Source of the DNA: Megaustenia siamemsis | Lineage: Eukaryota; Mollusca; Gastropoda; Stylommatophora; Ariophantidae | NCBI GenBank assembly: GCA_032433765.1 | Contig: JAVIAB010000051.1 | Span: forward strand, 146,640,568 to 146,704,567 | Length of the DNA: 64,000 bases | Reading direction: 5' to 3' | Part shown: positions 11,490-22,169 of the stretch, one piece after another | How the letters are laid out: each line of letters opens with the position of its first letter | How positions within the stretch are numbered: the first letter of the stretch is position 1 | Program-made: the position numbers and the translations under genes | The notes under the pieces: model-generated | Database searches by the model: none | What the model was told of the DNA's origin: nothing | What the model saw: only the letters and a program-made list of their open reading frames with translations

Positions 11490-12310
11490 CCTCTTCTTTT
11501 TTCTCTTTTCACTGATACCTGAAAGGTGTTGTGGTTTATATCATTTGTCGTTCTTGAGCTGCTCGAACTGTCTGAATTAGTGACTTTCCTTTGTTGTTAC
11601 ATGTCTCTGTCACTGCATCTATCCATCTTCTTCTTTTCTCTTTTCACTGATACCTAAAAGGTGTTGTGGTTTATATCATTTGTCGTTCTTGAGCTGCTCG
11701 AACTGTCTGAATTAGTGACTTTCCTTTGTTGTTACATGTCTCTGTCACTGCATCTATCCATCTTCTTCTTTTCGCTTTCTCACTGATACCTAAAAGGTGT
11801 CGTGGTTTATATCATTTGTCGTTCTTGAGCTGCTCGAACTGTCTGAATTAGTGACTTACCTTTGTTGTTACATGTCTCTGTCACTGCATCTATCCATCTT
11901 CTTCTTTTCTCTTTTCACTGATACCTAAAAGGTGTTGTGGTTTATATCATTTGTCGTTCTTGAGCTGCTCGAACTGTCTGAATTAGTGACTTTTCTTTGT
12001 TGTTACATGTCTCAGTCACTGCATCTATCCATCTTCTTCTTTCTCTTTTCACTGATACCTAAAAGGTGTTGTGGTTTATATCATTTGTCGTTCTTGAGCT
12101 GCTCGAACTGTCTGAATTAGTGACTTTCCTTTGTTGTTACATGTCTCTGTCACTGCATCTATCCATCTTCTTCTTTTCTCTTTTCACTGATACTTAAAAG
12201 GTGTCGTGGTTTATATCATTTGTCGTTCTTGAGCTGCTCGAACTGTCTGAATTACTGACTTTCCTTTGTTATTACATGTCTCTGCCACTGCATCTATCCA
12301 TCTTCTTCTG
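11490..12310 (-). repeat. 135-bp tandem array of a LINE 3' end
   Basis: Six copies with spacings of 134-136 bp between GGTGTTGTGGTTTATATCAT landmarks. On the minus strand each unit encodes the last residues of the adjoining LINE (WIDAV, ETCNNKGKS, IQTVRAAQERQMI), then a stop and a short 3' UTR-like piece. The copy next to the LINE at 12,211-12,310 is continuous with its reading frame. The array is therefore a tandem amplification of the element's own 3' end. Confidence 0.88.
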
Positions 12311-15140
12311 GGTCTTCTTCTTGGTCTTTTTCCATGCATTCTCGAGAAGAACGCCCTTGATGGTGATTGATAAGGATTCATTCTGGCCAGGTGGCCAAAC
12401 CATTTAAGTTGTTGTTCTATATATTCTTGGCAGAGTTTTGTTCCTACTATTTTTCTTATGGTTTCATTTGGTATTCTATCTCTTCTTGTGTTGTTGTTAC
12501 TTTTCTCAAGCATCGCATCTCACATGTATTGATCTTTCTTAAATGTGATTTAGAAAGGGTCCATGTTTGACTTTCATAGCACAAAGTTGGTATGAAAATG
12601 CTATTTATCATTTGTTGTTTAGCTGGCATAGAAATGTTTGGATGTCTTAGCAATGGTGAAAGCTGGTATGTGACAGCATTTGCTTTTTGTATTATCATGT
12701 CAATTTCTCTGTCTAGTTTTCCATCTTCTGTGAACATTGTGCCTAAATACTTGAATTCCTCTACTTGTTTTATTTCTTTATCTTTGATCTTAATGTTTAA
12801 TGGGTGTCTTAATTTGCTTATTCCTATAGCCTCTGTTTTTGCTGTGTTAATTTTCATACTGTAGTTTGTGCAGCTTTTATCTAGAGATGTTAAATGCTGT
12901 TGTAGCAGGTTTTCATCCTCATATATTAGGCATTGGTCATCTGCGAAGAATAGCTCGTTGATGTTGGAGTTTTCTACCTCTATGTTATTATTTGTTTTGT
13001 CCTTACTGTTGGTTGTTTCCTGATTTATTTTGTCCATATATATGATGAAGAGGAGTGGTGAGAGGACGCATCCTAGTCTTACACCTGTTGTAACCTGAAA
13101 CCATTCTGACAGACCTTCCGATGTTCTAACGGCACTTTGACTGTTTTTATATAATTCCATTATATTATCTAGTAGTTGTCCTGCTATCCCGTAGGTTTCT
13201 AAAGTTTGCCAAAGTTTGTTCCTGTCCACACGATCAAACTCTTTTTCCTGATCTATAAACACTATATTTAGGTTTCTGTCTTATTCTATTGTTTTTTCAC
13301 GTAGTTGTCTCAATGTAAATATAGCATCAGTACAGCTTTTGCCTTTTCTGAGTCCGAATTGATTATTACTTAATTGAGGTTCTCTTATGTATCTTACTCT
13401 CCTCTCCAATATTTTAGCAAACATTTTACCAACTTGACTCAATAGGGATATTTCTCTGTACATTTAACACTCCCTTTTTCTTCCTTTATTCTTCCAAAAT
13501 GGACAATGATAGCTTTTTGCCAATCGTCTGGGACTTTTCTTTCTTCCCAAGCCATATTGAATATGATAGTGAGCCAATCTATAGCTGTTTCCTTACAGGC
13601 TAGTAGCATTTCTGTTGTTATCTATACCAGCTGCTTTGTTCTTTTTATTCTGTTTCAATGCCCATTCTACTTCTGCTTTAAGTATATTCGGTTCCTGTTC
13701 ATCATACTGCCTATGTTTAAACTCTGTTTTTCCGTTTGTATTTCCTGATTTAATAGTTCTTAAAGTATTCTCTCCATCTGATTATTATGTTTTCCTGCTG
13801 CTGATTGGTCTACCGTTCTTGTCGTTTATTATAGTGGTTGGGTTATAATCATTTTTTCTTACTCTCATTGCTTTTACACTTTTGAAAAACTCTCTTGGTT
13901 CTTTTCTACATGTTTTTGCGAATTCTTCACCAAATGCTTTCCATGAGTCTGCTTTTGTTTGTTCTAGGATCTTTTTGCTGTCATTTCTGTCTTGTCTATA
14001 GTGATTGTTGTCTTCTGTTGTTTTTGTCTTCTGCCACGTTTTATACTTTTCTTTCTTGTGTTTCACTGCTGATTTAACTACTTCATTCCACCATCTTGTA
14101 AGTTTCTTTCTGCTCTTTCCTATATTTTCAGACCAGGCATTTCTCTTGTGTTGACTCTATTAGACCTTCTTTAAACTGTTTCCATGCTTCTTCTATGTTT
14201 GTAGGTTGTATTCGGGTTAGGTATTTGTTGGTTACGGACTCTTCTATTTCTTTTGTACGTTTACATCTGTATTGCTTTTAGATCTATTCTTTGTGCTTGA
14301 GGTCTTGCAATCTGTTGTTTCCTAACCCATTTTTTCTGCCATAGTAAAACAGGCTTATGGTCTGTATCTAATATTGCATTTGGTATAGATCTTGAGTCTG
14401 TTATGTCCCTCCTTTGATGTCTTCTAGTCAAAATAAAATCGATTTGGGAGGCCTTGTCCGTGTCATTCCATTTATACCAAGTAAGTATTTGGTTACAATT
14501 GTGCTGATTAAACGTGTTTGTTATATAAGATCATGTTCTGCACAAATATTTAGTAGGTGTTCACCGTTACTGTTACACTCTGTTCTAATGTCACTAAATG
14601 GTCCTAGGTATAATTCCCATGGTGTTCTCCTTTGTCCTACTCTACCGTTGAAATCTCCTAGTATAAACAATTTCTCTGCGTCTTTGACTTTATTTATTGT
14701 GGCGGAGAGTTCATCAAAATATTCTTGTTTGCTGTCCTCACTATATGTGTCGTTGCATGGAGCATATGTTTGAATATAAGTGGTATTTCCTCCTTTTTCT
14801 GCTAATTTGATACTTATAATTCTTTCCGAGATGTATTCTATTTCTAGTATATTTTTGGCAGTATTACTTTCAATAATGAAACCGACCCCGTGTTTGTTTA
14901 CTTCCGCCATGTTGTTAATTCCGCTCGTGACGAGTGTGTAGCTTTGGTGTATTTCTTTAATGATTTTACCTCTCTTCCTTGTGTCAGCTAATCCTAAGAT
15001 TTTTTATTCCTTTTCTTCATAAATTCAACTATTTCTGTACTTGTATCCCTAATCCGCAGATGTTCCAAGTGCCTATTAAACGTTCTGATTGCTTTCTTTG
15101 TGTTGTTGTAGTTTTCCCGCTTTCTGACATTTTCGTGATC
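12211..15140 (-). pseudogene. RTE-like LINE, near full length, frameshifted
   Basis: Minus-strand endonuclease plus RT element spanning about 2.9 kb. Near 15,050 an IGTWNIC-like endonuclease start is visible. GDFNGRVG lies near 14,660 and DTDHKP near 14,350, which covers the EEP endonuclease core. The RT begins with FGLRKGKSCTDAIFTLRQL at 13,281-13,463 and continues at 12,456-13,262 with DQEKEFDRVDR, GVRLGCVLSPLLF and an intact FFADD catalytic motif. The C-terminus has LKWFGHLARM and a basic GKRPRRRPRRRWIDAV block, ending near 12,211. No RNase H. Several frameshifts and stops make it inactive. The RTE clade is inferred from the endonuclease/RT layout, the C-terminal motifs and the lack of RNase H. 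Confidence 0.88.
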
Positions 15141-15532
15141 GTAATAGCACAATGGATGGTAATTCTACTTATTCGCACAAACTGTCAGAATAAATCACAA
15201 ATAAATCCGTTCGAAATAACACAAGAACGCTTGAATTTCTTTTACTACGGGCATTGAAATTCACTTATATCTTCAATTTGACTTCCATCGTAAATTGTAT
15301 CGTGTTGCCAGCACAGTCACACACCGGAAGTTAATGAATCATAAATTGAGGTTTCAACGCGGCATTATCTAATTTAGAGATTTCATAAAATCTACAGTTT
15401 GTCGACTTTAAATTATAATGATAGTATTTCACAGTTTTCTATTTTATTTATTTATTTATTTATTTTTTTGTTATATGAAATCCCGTGGTTCTTGCATTAA
15501 TTGACTCTCTTGATGTTTTACATTGCAGTTTC
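15141..15532. other. AT-rich spacer
   Basis: Contains a short TTTA microsatellite at about 15,439-15,467. No gene recognised. Confidence 0.4.
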
Positions 15533-15658
15533 TTGTGATGTGAAACTCTAGCAGCATGTTACTGAGTTGTTACACGTTTATTTCTTGTATATGAGATCCT
15601 TATGTTTAAAATGTTAAAAAACTAAGTATCCTGCTGTCAGAGTTTCACATCACGAGAG
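15533..15658. repeat. Imperfect inverted repeat / hairpin
   Basis: TTGTGATGTGAAACTCTAGC near 15,533 pairs with the inverted copy containing AGAGTTTCACATCACGA near 15,640. The arms are about 29 bp with few mismatches, around a spacer of about 70 bp. It could be a tiny MITE or a transcribed hairpin; no target duplication was identified. Confidence 0.55.
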
Positions 15659-15689
15659 ACATTCAAGTGAAACCTCCAGAGAAATAACG

Positions 15690-16180
15690 GTGCGCTCAAC
15701 AAAATATCGTTTCTACTTCCAATTTCGATGGTGACTGTGATCTAATGGAACCGGCATGGGCGGTTGTGGGTAAAATGACCCACCTATGGTTAACATAGTT
15801 GAAGACGTCACAAGCTTCGGCTGCAATCTGGAAAATCCTCTCAGCCTTTCGACTTTCAGCATAAGTGGTATAGGATCGATCGTCTTCACTGCACATCGTA
15901 TAACTCCACAGTGCCCAGATCCAATCCGTTGCATCTCCCACCAGCGTGCAACCGCGTCGCAACACGATAACAAAAGAAAGCACTGAAGATGGCTTATGTT
16001 CAGATGCTTGTACTCAGAACGAACACACACGCATAATGCACTATGTATGATGCGAACCAATAACCCTATTAAAACGAACACTCATTAACCCTCGCTCCTC
16101 CCAAACCGTTTAAAAGAAGATAGACAACAAGATTTGGCACACAAAAGCAACTTATTAAAATGTAAGCTACACATTTTTCT
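15690..16180. other. Unassigned stretch with overlapping open frames
   Basis: Two overlapping minus-strand open frames (95 and 122 codons) and one plus-strand frame occupy 15,696-16,081. None resembles a known protein, and overlapping frames of this kind are common in degenerate interspersed repeats. Its identity is unresolved. Confidence 0.3.
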
Positions 16181-16189
16181 AATCAACAA

Positions 16190-16722
16190 TTTATACTGCA
16201 AGCTTTGATAAATCAAACTGAATGTGTAATATACGCTCTGATAAATCAAACTGAACGTGTAGTAAAAGCAATAATAAATCAACCTAAACGTGTAATATAA
16301 GCTCTAATAAACCAACCTAAACGTGTAATATAAGCTCTAATATATAATCCTGAAAGTATAATATAAGCTCTGATAAATCAACCTGAACGTGTAATATAAG
16401 CTTTAATATATCAACCTGAACGTGTAATATAAGCTCTGATAAATCATTCTGAACGTGTAATATAAGCTCTAATATATCATCCTGAAGTGTAATATAAGCT
16501 CTGATATATCATCCTGAACGTGTAATATAAGCTCTGATAAATCATCCTGAACGTGTAATATAAGCTCTGATAAACCATCCTGAACGTGTAATATAAGCTC
16601 TGATAAATCATCCTGAACGTGTAATATAAGCTCTAATATATCATCATGAACGTGTAATATAAGCTCTAATATATCAACCTGAATGTGTAATATAAGCTCT
16701 AACAATCAACCTGAACGTACCA
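16190..16722. repeat. 33-bp minisatellite
   Basis: About sixteen copies of TAATATAAGCTCTGATAAAT followed by CATCCTGAACGTG. The unit is 33 bp, a multiple of three, so an artificial minus-strand frame (16,469-16,705) reads as an 11-residue repeat (SELILHVQDDL). There is no sign that it is a gene. Confidence 0.92.
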
Positions 16723-17469
16723 CAAATAATCATGTTCAGGTATCTAAATGAGCTTGGCAACTAATAAGTCACCGGGAAAAAAAAAACTGATTTCTGCATG
16801 TCTTTTCTTCCTTTAATAACAGTTGAGTATTCCAGCAACAATGAATATGTAATGTTTCACAAGCTAAATGAAGAAACATGCACTCTGGCGCTATATTCTT
16901 CTATCACGATATTTCAAAATTGTAAAGACCAGTATCGATCATATACGCTCCTGCACAACACTTTGTTGTGAGCATCTATTTATTTCATATATTTCCGGTA
17001 TAATCACTTCACAAGCACTCCGCTGCTGGAATGAGATCGATCGGTGAATCTTTTTTATGCAGTTTATGGAAGCTCTCAATGCCGGGGTATTGTTTATATA
17101 GTGTTACGGGTCAAGTGTCACTGTGAATATTTATGGGGTTATTAGTTCGTGCCCATCGCAGTGTACGTTTATTTTTTTATTTATTTATTGTGTGTGTGTG
17201 TGTGTGTGTTAATATAGAGCCAACGCTCACAATTAGCTTTCGTTAACATCGACATCCGGAAGCCGCGTTGAGACGGCACGGTCTTGCTGTTGTGAGAAGC
17301 CAGCTATATACTCTCCTCAAAGGTTTCATGATTTGTTCACGAACGAAGACCAATAAGACTGGTGATCACATTTTCCATTCTTTTAAATCTAAAATTCTAA
17401 ATTCTTCCCGTAATTTTTGTTCTGTCTGCAAGTGTTTTACGGTACTTGTAAACCTAGACAGATCAAAGT
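16723..17469. other. Gene-free stretch with (TG)n
   Basis: A (TG)n tract lies at about 17,190-17,210. The target-site duplication ATCAAAGT of the hAT element occupies 17,462-17,469. Nothing else is recognised. Confidence 0.45.
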
Positions 17470-18272
17470 CAGTGGCGTATTCTCTATGTTACCGCAGCTA
17501 CCGCCGGTAGCCTTGAACTAATTAACGAAATACAAAAGGAGATTATAATTTATTATATTTTTTTAATAATTATATTACAAATTGTCGAATATTCTATTAC
17601 ACATTTCGTGTGCCAATATGATTTATTTGCTTTGATTTGCATTTATTAAAGCAAGGTTTTCCTCTGGCCACTATAACGTTTGTGAATGAAACAGAACCTA
17701 CATTGAAACCTCTAGTAGCCAGCGGTACATTTTTCCTCTATATCCGGACCTTGTATTAACGACCTTGAAATTCAAACATTCCCGCCAAAATAATACGGCA
17801 AATCTACCTCTACAGTAATGCGGTTTCATGGGTTATTTTTAACTCTAGCCGATCAGAATCGTCACAAAGTGAAAGTGAAACAATGTATGATTACCTGAAC
17901 TTCCTAACCTATTTATAACTACGTTATGCGCATCAACATCTGTAGAAAGAACTTTTTCTGTTCTCAAGAGAATCAAATCTTATTGTTGCTCAACTCAGAC
18001 ACAAGAACGCTTATCTGGTTTGGCATTAATGTCCATTGAGAAATCATTCTCTCAGAAACTTAGAAACCAACCCAACAGTACTTTCAATGACAAAGTCATC
18101 AAGACATTTTCGTCCCAAACAAGACGGATATAATTAACATAAATAAGTAAGTAATTTAAAATGTAGTGATGTCATTAGAAAATATTACTTTATGTTAGCC
18201 TACTGAATATAATGTATGTTTTTATTTATTATGTCAGCGGTAGCCCAGACCCAAAACCAGTATACGCCACTG
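17470..18272 (+). mobile_element. Internally deleted hAT transposon
   Basis: An 803-bp element with terminal inverted repeats CAGTGGCGTAT and ATACGCCACTG. It is flanked by a perfect 8-bp target-site duplication ATCAAAGT (17,462-17,469 and 18,273-18,280). The CAG start and 8-bp duplication are the hAT hallmark. Only the C-terminal dimerisation segment of the transposase survives inside, so it is non-autonomous. Confidence 0.92.
17930..18133 (+). pseudogene. hAT transposase C-terminal dimerisation domain
   Basis: A 67-codon open stretch ending in TAA reads as the hAT dimerisation domain: STSVERTFSVLKRIKSY, then QERLSGLALMSIEKSF, then a basic tail ending QTRRI. These match the conserved SxxERxFSxLKxIKtxlR and RLxxLALxSI blocks of the ZMYM/ZBED-like hAT family. 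The DDE catalytic core and BED finger are absent. It sits between the terminal repeats of the element at 17,470-18,272. Confidence 0.88.
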
Positions 18273-18390
18273 ATCAAAGTGAACGTCTGGAATATGAAAG
18301 GTTGAGGTTTTAGTCGCTGTTCATTCTAGTACGACTTTCGCTACACTGATTTGCGCAGGGCGATCCAGTGCATCTGACTAGAAGTAATGG

Positions 18391-18612
18391 TAAAGTACGA
18401 GACTTGAACCGGCGTTTTAGCACGCGAGTTTCCACCATATGTGCTCGGCAGCCTATCCAGAAAAGTTTGAAGATATCTGCATAGTGTCTTTTCAAGCATC
18501 GAAACTCGCGATGCGAGGCGACATTCCTCACCTTCCCATGGTAATACCCTGGTACACATTTCTGCCAATGGCTGGGTCGACCGTGGAGGTATTTTTTTTC
18601 CAACCCCGAGCA
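18391..18612 (+). repeat. SINE-like interspersed repeat, copy 1
   Basis: Shares about 220 bp with 42,708-42,928. Both carry TACGAGACTTGA, TTTCAAGCATCGAAACT or its variant, CATTCCTCACCTTCCCA, CCCTGGTACMCATTTCT and GCTGGGTCGAC, followed by a T-run. Two dispersed copies of the same order indicate a SINE-size repeat. The overlapping open frames on both strands here are not genes. Confidence 0.7.
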
Positions 18613-18879
18613 CAACTCACACTGCTTCCAGCGGGAATGGAACACGGTTTGTCCGAACGTCAGTTTACCCAACTGGACTACCGAGATCGCCAAATCTGAC
18701 CTAAATACGCGATTAAACGTCACTGCTTCTTGAGCCTTGCTTTCACATGACCTTCCTATATTTATCGTATTTGCCGGCGGTTAAGACACACTCCCCCCCC
18801 CCCACTTTTTTTTTCTTGTACACATTTGTAATGGCAAAAACTATCACTCATATAGGCTTGGTAACTAGACGTCTTAATC
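18613..18879. other. Unassigned, poly-C and poly-T tracts
   Basis: Holds a C10-T9 mononucleotide run near 18,790-18,815. No gene recognised. Confidence 0.35.
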
Positions 18880-19617
18880 GCTAGAGTCAAAATGAGTTAC
18901 AAGAAATGTTAAAAATAAAGGACTCAGCCTTAATAGCAAAAAGACAGAAGTAATAGTAACAACAAAGAAAAAGACATCACCTCAGTACAAAATAAAGACG
19001 AGTTGAACAATATTAAAGCATGTAAATGAATTTAAGTATTTGGGAACTTTGTTAACCTCAGACGGAAGATGTACAACAGGGGAGAGATGCAGAATGGCTC
19101 AGGCAAAAGCAGCTTTCTAAAAAAAATGAGGATGATAATATGCAATCCATTTTTGACAATCGAAACAAGACAAAGAGTTCTTAAATGTTATGTAGAGTCA
19201 GTCTTAACATATGGATGTGAATCATGGACAATAAAACAACAAACAAGAAAATCACTGGAGCCTGTAGAAATGTGGTTTTACAGAAGATTTGTTGAGAGTA
19301 CCATGGACAGCTAAGAAGAGTAATGAAGATGTTCCCAGAGAGGTAAAAGCAAAAAGAGAGCTAATTTCCAATATTAGGAAGAAACAATCATCATTTTTAG
19401 GCCATGTAATGAGAAGAGAACAACTGGAATATATTGTAACAACTGGATAAATTGAGGGACGAAGAGATAGAGGGAAGCAAAGAGAAAAAAAATACAAGAC
19501 AGCTTAACAGAATGGCTTGGCAGGGGGTCAACAACAGAAATGATAAATAGCTGTCGAGATCGAAAATTGTGGAGAGACATGATCACCTACGCCAGTAGGC
19601 CCGGTACTTGATGATGA
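18880..19617 (+). pseudogene. RTE-like LINE 3' fragment
   Basis: Plus-strand C-terminal part of an RTE-like reverse transcriptase, truncated at the 5' end: NSKKTEVIVTT-like, FKYLGTLLTSDGRC near 19,030, then TRQRVLKCYVESVLTYGCESWTIK at 19,170-19,240 and EMWFYRRF, and after a frameshift a FGHVMRREQLEY-like block near 19,400. It ends at GATGATGA near 19,610, the RTE tail. Similar to copies at 31.9-32.5, 41.8-42.2 and 59.25-59.6 kb, a subfamily distinct from the copy at 0.6-2.8 kb. Confidence 0.8.
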
Positions 19618-19639
19618 TGAACTAGACGTCTGCCTCATG

Positions 19640-20157
19640 ACAGAGAAGACCCGTGTTCAAAGCCCATGACAGATGGTAGTAGTAGTTTTTCTTTGAATCT
19701 GTCTGCTTCTTGTTTGAGTTACAGCTTTAGGGTGTGTTCCCAAAGATTGTCACGACATTTTAGAAGTAGAACAATTCAATCTGTGGTTTCTTCATGACGC
19801 TACCTTCCCCTGATCTCTTGAGCAGGGAGATCCGATATTTAGCCCTTTCGGATAAGAGCAATAAACACGCGCACGTTAAAGAACCATTGGTAGTTACAAT
19901 TGAAAAAAAGTCTAGACAAATCTGGCCGCTGCTCGGGCACAATCGTCAGCAAAGATCTACTCCCAAACACCTTCCCCCCCCCCACACACACACCGTCGAT
20001 TGACCCACACTGTCGAGCTACCCACACCCACACCGTCGATCCCAGGCCGTGCTACGGAGTGAGTGATTGGCATCCTGAATTCTCCGCGGATTTTCTCGAG
20101 ATTCTTGCGGGGGATATCGGAACACCCATGGATTCGTCTGGTGTGCAGTGATGATGG
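19640..20157 (+). repeat. tRNA-headed SINE, family I
   Basis: Begins with a degenerate pol III B-box-like CGTGTTCAAAGCCC near 19,660. The family body follows: CTACCTTCCCCTGATCTCT, GCACGTTAAAGAACC, a (damaged) TCTGGCCGCTGC segment, CCAGGCCGTGCTACGGAG, and a 3' end GGATATCGGAACACCCATGG. Shares this order with 36,823-37,230 (+) and in part with 55,770-56,108 (-), 30,365-30,510 (-) and 58,818-59,115 (+). Short open frames within it are not genes. Confidence 0.72.
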
Positions 20158-20167
20158 CTCCAACAGC

Positions 20168-20198
<31 letters not shown>

Positions 20199-20216
20199 CA
20201 ACAACAACAACAGTAG
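20158..20216. repeat. (CAA)n microsatellite SINE tail
   Basis: Imperfect CAACAA tract directly after the family I SINE, consistent with a simple-sequence SINE tail. Confidence 0.85.
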
Positions 20217-20265
20217 CAACAATTATAGTTAATTAACAGTATTTCAAATATAAATTAGTACACAT

Positions 20266-20672
20266 CAGTACTTGGAGGCGAAGGCGCGCCTCCCAGCACC
20301 AGAGCTGGAAGTTGTCAGCGACCCACAGCTGATGGCTTGCGCCAGGATCGGTGAACCAAAACCATCCAGACCCTGCTCCACCTTTCCGCGGTGCCTCCAG
20401 TAACACAGTAACAGACTAACCTGTCTAGTCTGGCCAAGCGTGCAGGGATCGAAAAAGGAAGACAACCCGGTACTCAAAAATGTCGTGCTGGAGTCGGATG
20501 TGTTGGGCCGAAAGGCGCAAATATAACAGTTATACTGCAAACCACAACACAACGCAGACACATCCACTACGTCCTTGTAAGGGCGGATGATGAAGAGGAA
20601 TATTCTGGTCTACCACGATAGTCTAGAATACTTTAGTCATCGGTGAACGCAACCAACCAACCACATCAGTAC
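20266..20672 (-). repeat. Interspersed repeat family II, copy 1
   Basis: About 400 bp nearly identical to 59,940-60,338. Both contain GCGCCTCCCAGCACCAGAGC, CAGCTGATGGCTTG, GTCTAGTCTGGCCAAGC and GCCGAAAGGCGCAAATATAA, and end in ACCAACCAACC. The segment around GTCGGATGTGTTGGGCCGAA is also shared with the end of the family I SINE at 55,770, so the two families share a 3' module. The open frame of 100 codons is just repeat sequence. Confidence 0.8.
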
Positions 20673-20736
20673 TTTTAACAAATACCTAATCTAACTAGGA
20701 TATCTTCTAACGTTCGTCATAACTCATTCATCTCCG

Positions 20737-20946
20737 CAGCTAAACAAAGAGTCACTTGAAGCTTTTACTAAATCAGAACAGCTAAACAAAGAGTCACTTG
20801 AAGCTTTTACTAAATCAGAACAGCTAAACAAAGAGTCACTTGAAGCTTTTACTAAATCAGAACAGCTAAACAAAGAGTCACTTGAAGCTTTTACTAAATC
20901 AGAACAGCTAAACAAAGAGTCACTTGAAGCTTTTACTAAATCAGAA
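20737..20946. repeat. Five perfect 42-bp tandem copies
   Basis: Exactly five identical 42-bp units beginning CAGCTAAACAAAGAGTCACT. Both strands are open through the array: 14 residues per unit, reading QLNKESLEAFTKSE on plus and SDLVKASSDSLFSC on minus. The lack of any difference between units indicates a very recent expansion. Neither frame extends into a recognisable protein. Confidence 0.92.
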
Positions 20947-21224
20947 CCTAAGCCCATCATACAACAAATTGTCCTCTATACCATCCAGTGCTTCCTACAT
21001 TACTAATGCCACTTTTTTAAAGGATCAATAGTAGCGGCAATGTTGCCCCATCAGAGCAGCAGAATAAAACATGCTTCTATCATTCTCAAGCACACGTAGC
21101 TTGTATGTTATGTTATAACAATGACGCAGCTGTTTTTGAAACATAACTTGTCAGCTATATTTATCTTTACAACATATAGTACTACTGCTGGCGTATGTCG
21201 GGGGCGCACACGACAGAACCAGAG
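20947..21224. other. Unassigned
   Basis: No supported feature. Confidence 0.3.
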
Positions 21225-21420
21225 GGGTAAAGGCCGCTTAGTCAAAGCAGCCGCCACGACGCGTGAGACTCGTGATTATTATTTCACTCTCCCCCCCCCC
21301 CCCACTTCCATAGAAAAAATCCGTTCTTTCTACCTCGGATTTCGAACACCGTACGTCGGGTTTTCAGCCAGCAAAACAGTGGTTTTAAGCCACACGGTCA
21401 CGCGCACCTCAACTTGTCAA
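21225..21420 (-). repeat. tRNA-headed SINE, family V, copy 1
   Basis: On the minus strand a tRNA-like head with B-box-like GGTGTTCGAAATCC (near 21,345) is followed by a run of G and the 3' segment CTAAGCGGCCTTT. The same head/tail order occurs at 56,790-56,960 on the minus strand. The poly-C run at 21,290-21,304 is internal. Confidence 0.6.
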
Positions 21421-21649
21421 CAAATTTAAGAAAATCAAAGAGCAGAAATCTAACACATTTAAAAACCGTTCAAACAATTGGACAATTTAGAACGAACACA
21501 GATGTGGTAGATGATGACAAGTAGACAGCGCATGAGCTTCCACGCGCTGAAATTTCCATCAATAAAAGTAGCAGTAAACTGAGTAGTAGCATTTGGGATA
21601 CACCCTGCTTCTCAGACTTATTTATTATTAAAGAAAGAAAGTAAAAGAA

Positions 21650-21905
21650 AAGTAAAGTACCCCCGTCACGCCAAGTGGCGTATAGGAAATATGGTTTTAG
21701 TGACCATAAATTGTACAGACATTTGGCACATGATTTTTTTTGGGTAATTTGGTCGGTATTACACCCGTGCCGCTTTACTTTCCCAGAAAAAAAATCCGTA
21801 CCCATTAAAGGCTGGGTGAACCGGAAGCCGTTGGTTAGAATCGAACCTACCTCTTGTCCTTTGTAGTCCAGTTCACTAACCCCTGAGCTATCCATTAAAG
21901 AAAGA
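21650..21905 (-). repeat. tRNA-derived SINE
   Basis: The minus strand carries a clear tRNA-like head near 21,890-21,830: GGATAGCTCAGGGGTTAGTG as A-box region and AGGTTCGATTC as B-box, roughly 35-45 bp apart. The body runs toward 21,650. It cannot fold as a complete functional tRNA from what I can see, so it is called a SINE head and not a tRNA gene. Confidence 0.65.
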
Positions 21906-22169
21906 AGTTGATGCAAAACATCAGCAAATTTGGTGGTCAGTTTTCTCTTCTAGAAAGTTGTCGTTTTTTATTAAGTAGCCTTGACCTTTCTGGCATTTGC
22001 GTCTCCACTTAGAAAGAAAGCGATTTTCAGTCGTCACTTCAGGCCATCATAAAACATTTAGATTCAAGAGAATAATATCATCTAATTGATAAATACTCCA
22101 TCTCCAAAGTCATTCCTTTACAAACCATATTTTCAACTGCTTGTACAATGCACATATAGTACTACTTGT

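Noticed and set aside
18310..18723. 137-codon minus-strand frame with several Cys residues
   Set aside because: Overlaps a dispersed SINE-like repeat with open frames on both strands; no conserved domain.
21820..21895. Functional tRNA gene
   Set aside because: A- and B-box-like segments are present, but I could not form a full cloverleaf, and the sequence continues as a SINE body. The same reasoning applies to 40,060-40,170, 56,885-56,950 and 59,600-59,675.
21470..21916. 148-codon minus-strand frame
   Set aside because: Runs through a tRNA-headed SINE and lacks protein similarity.
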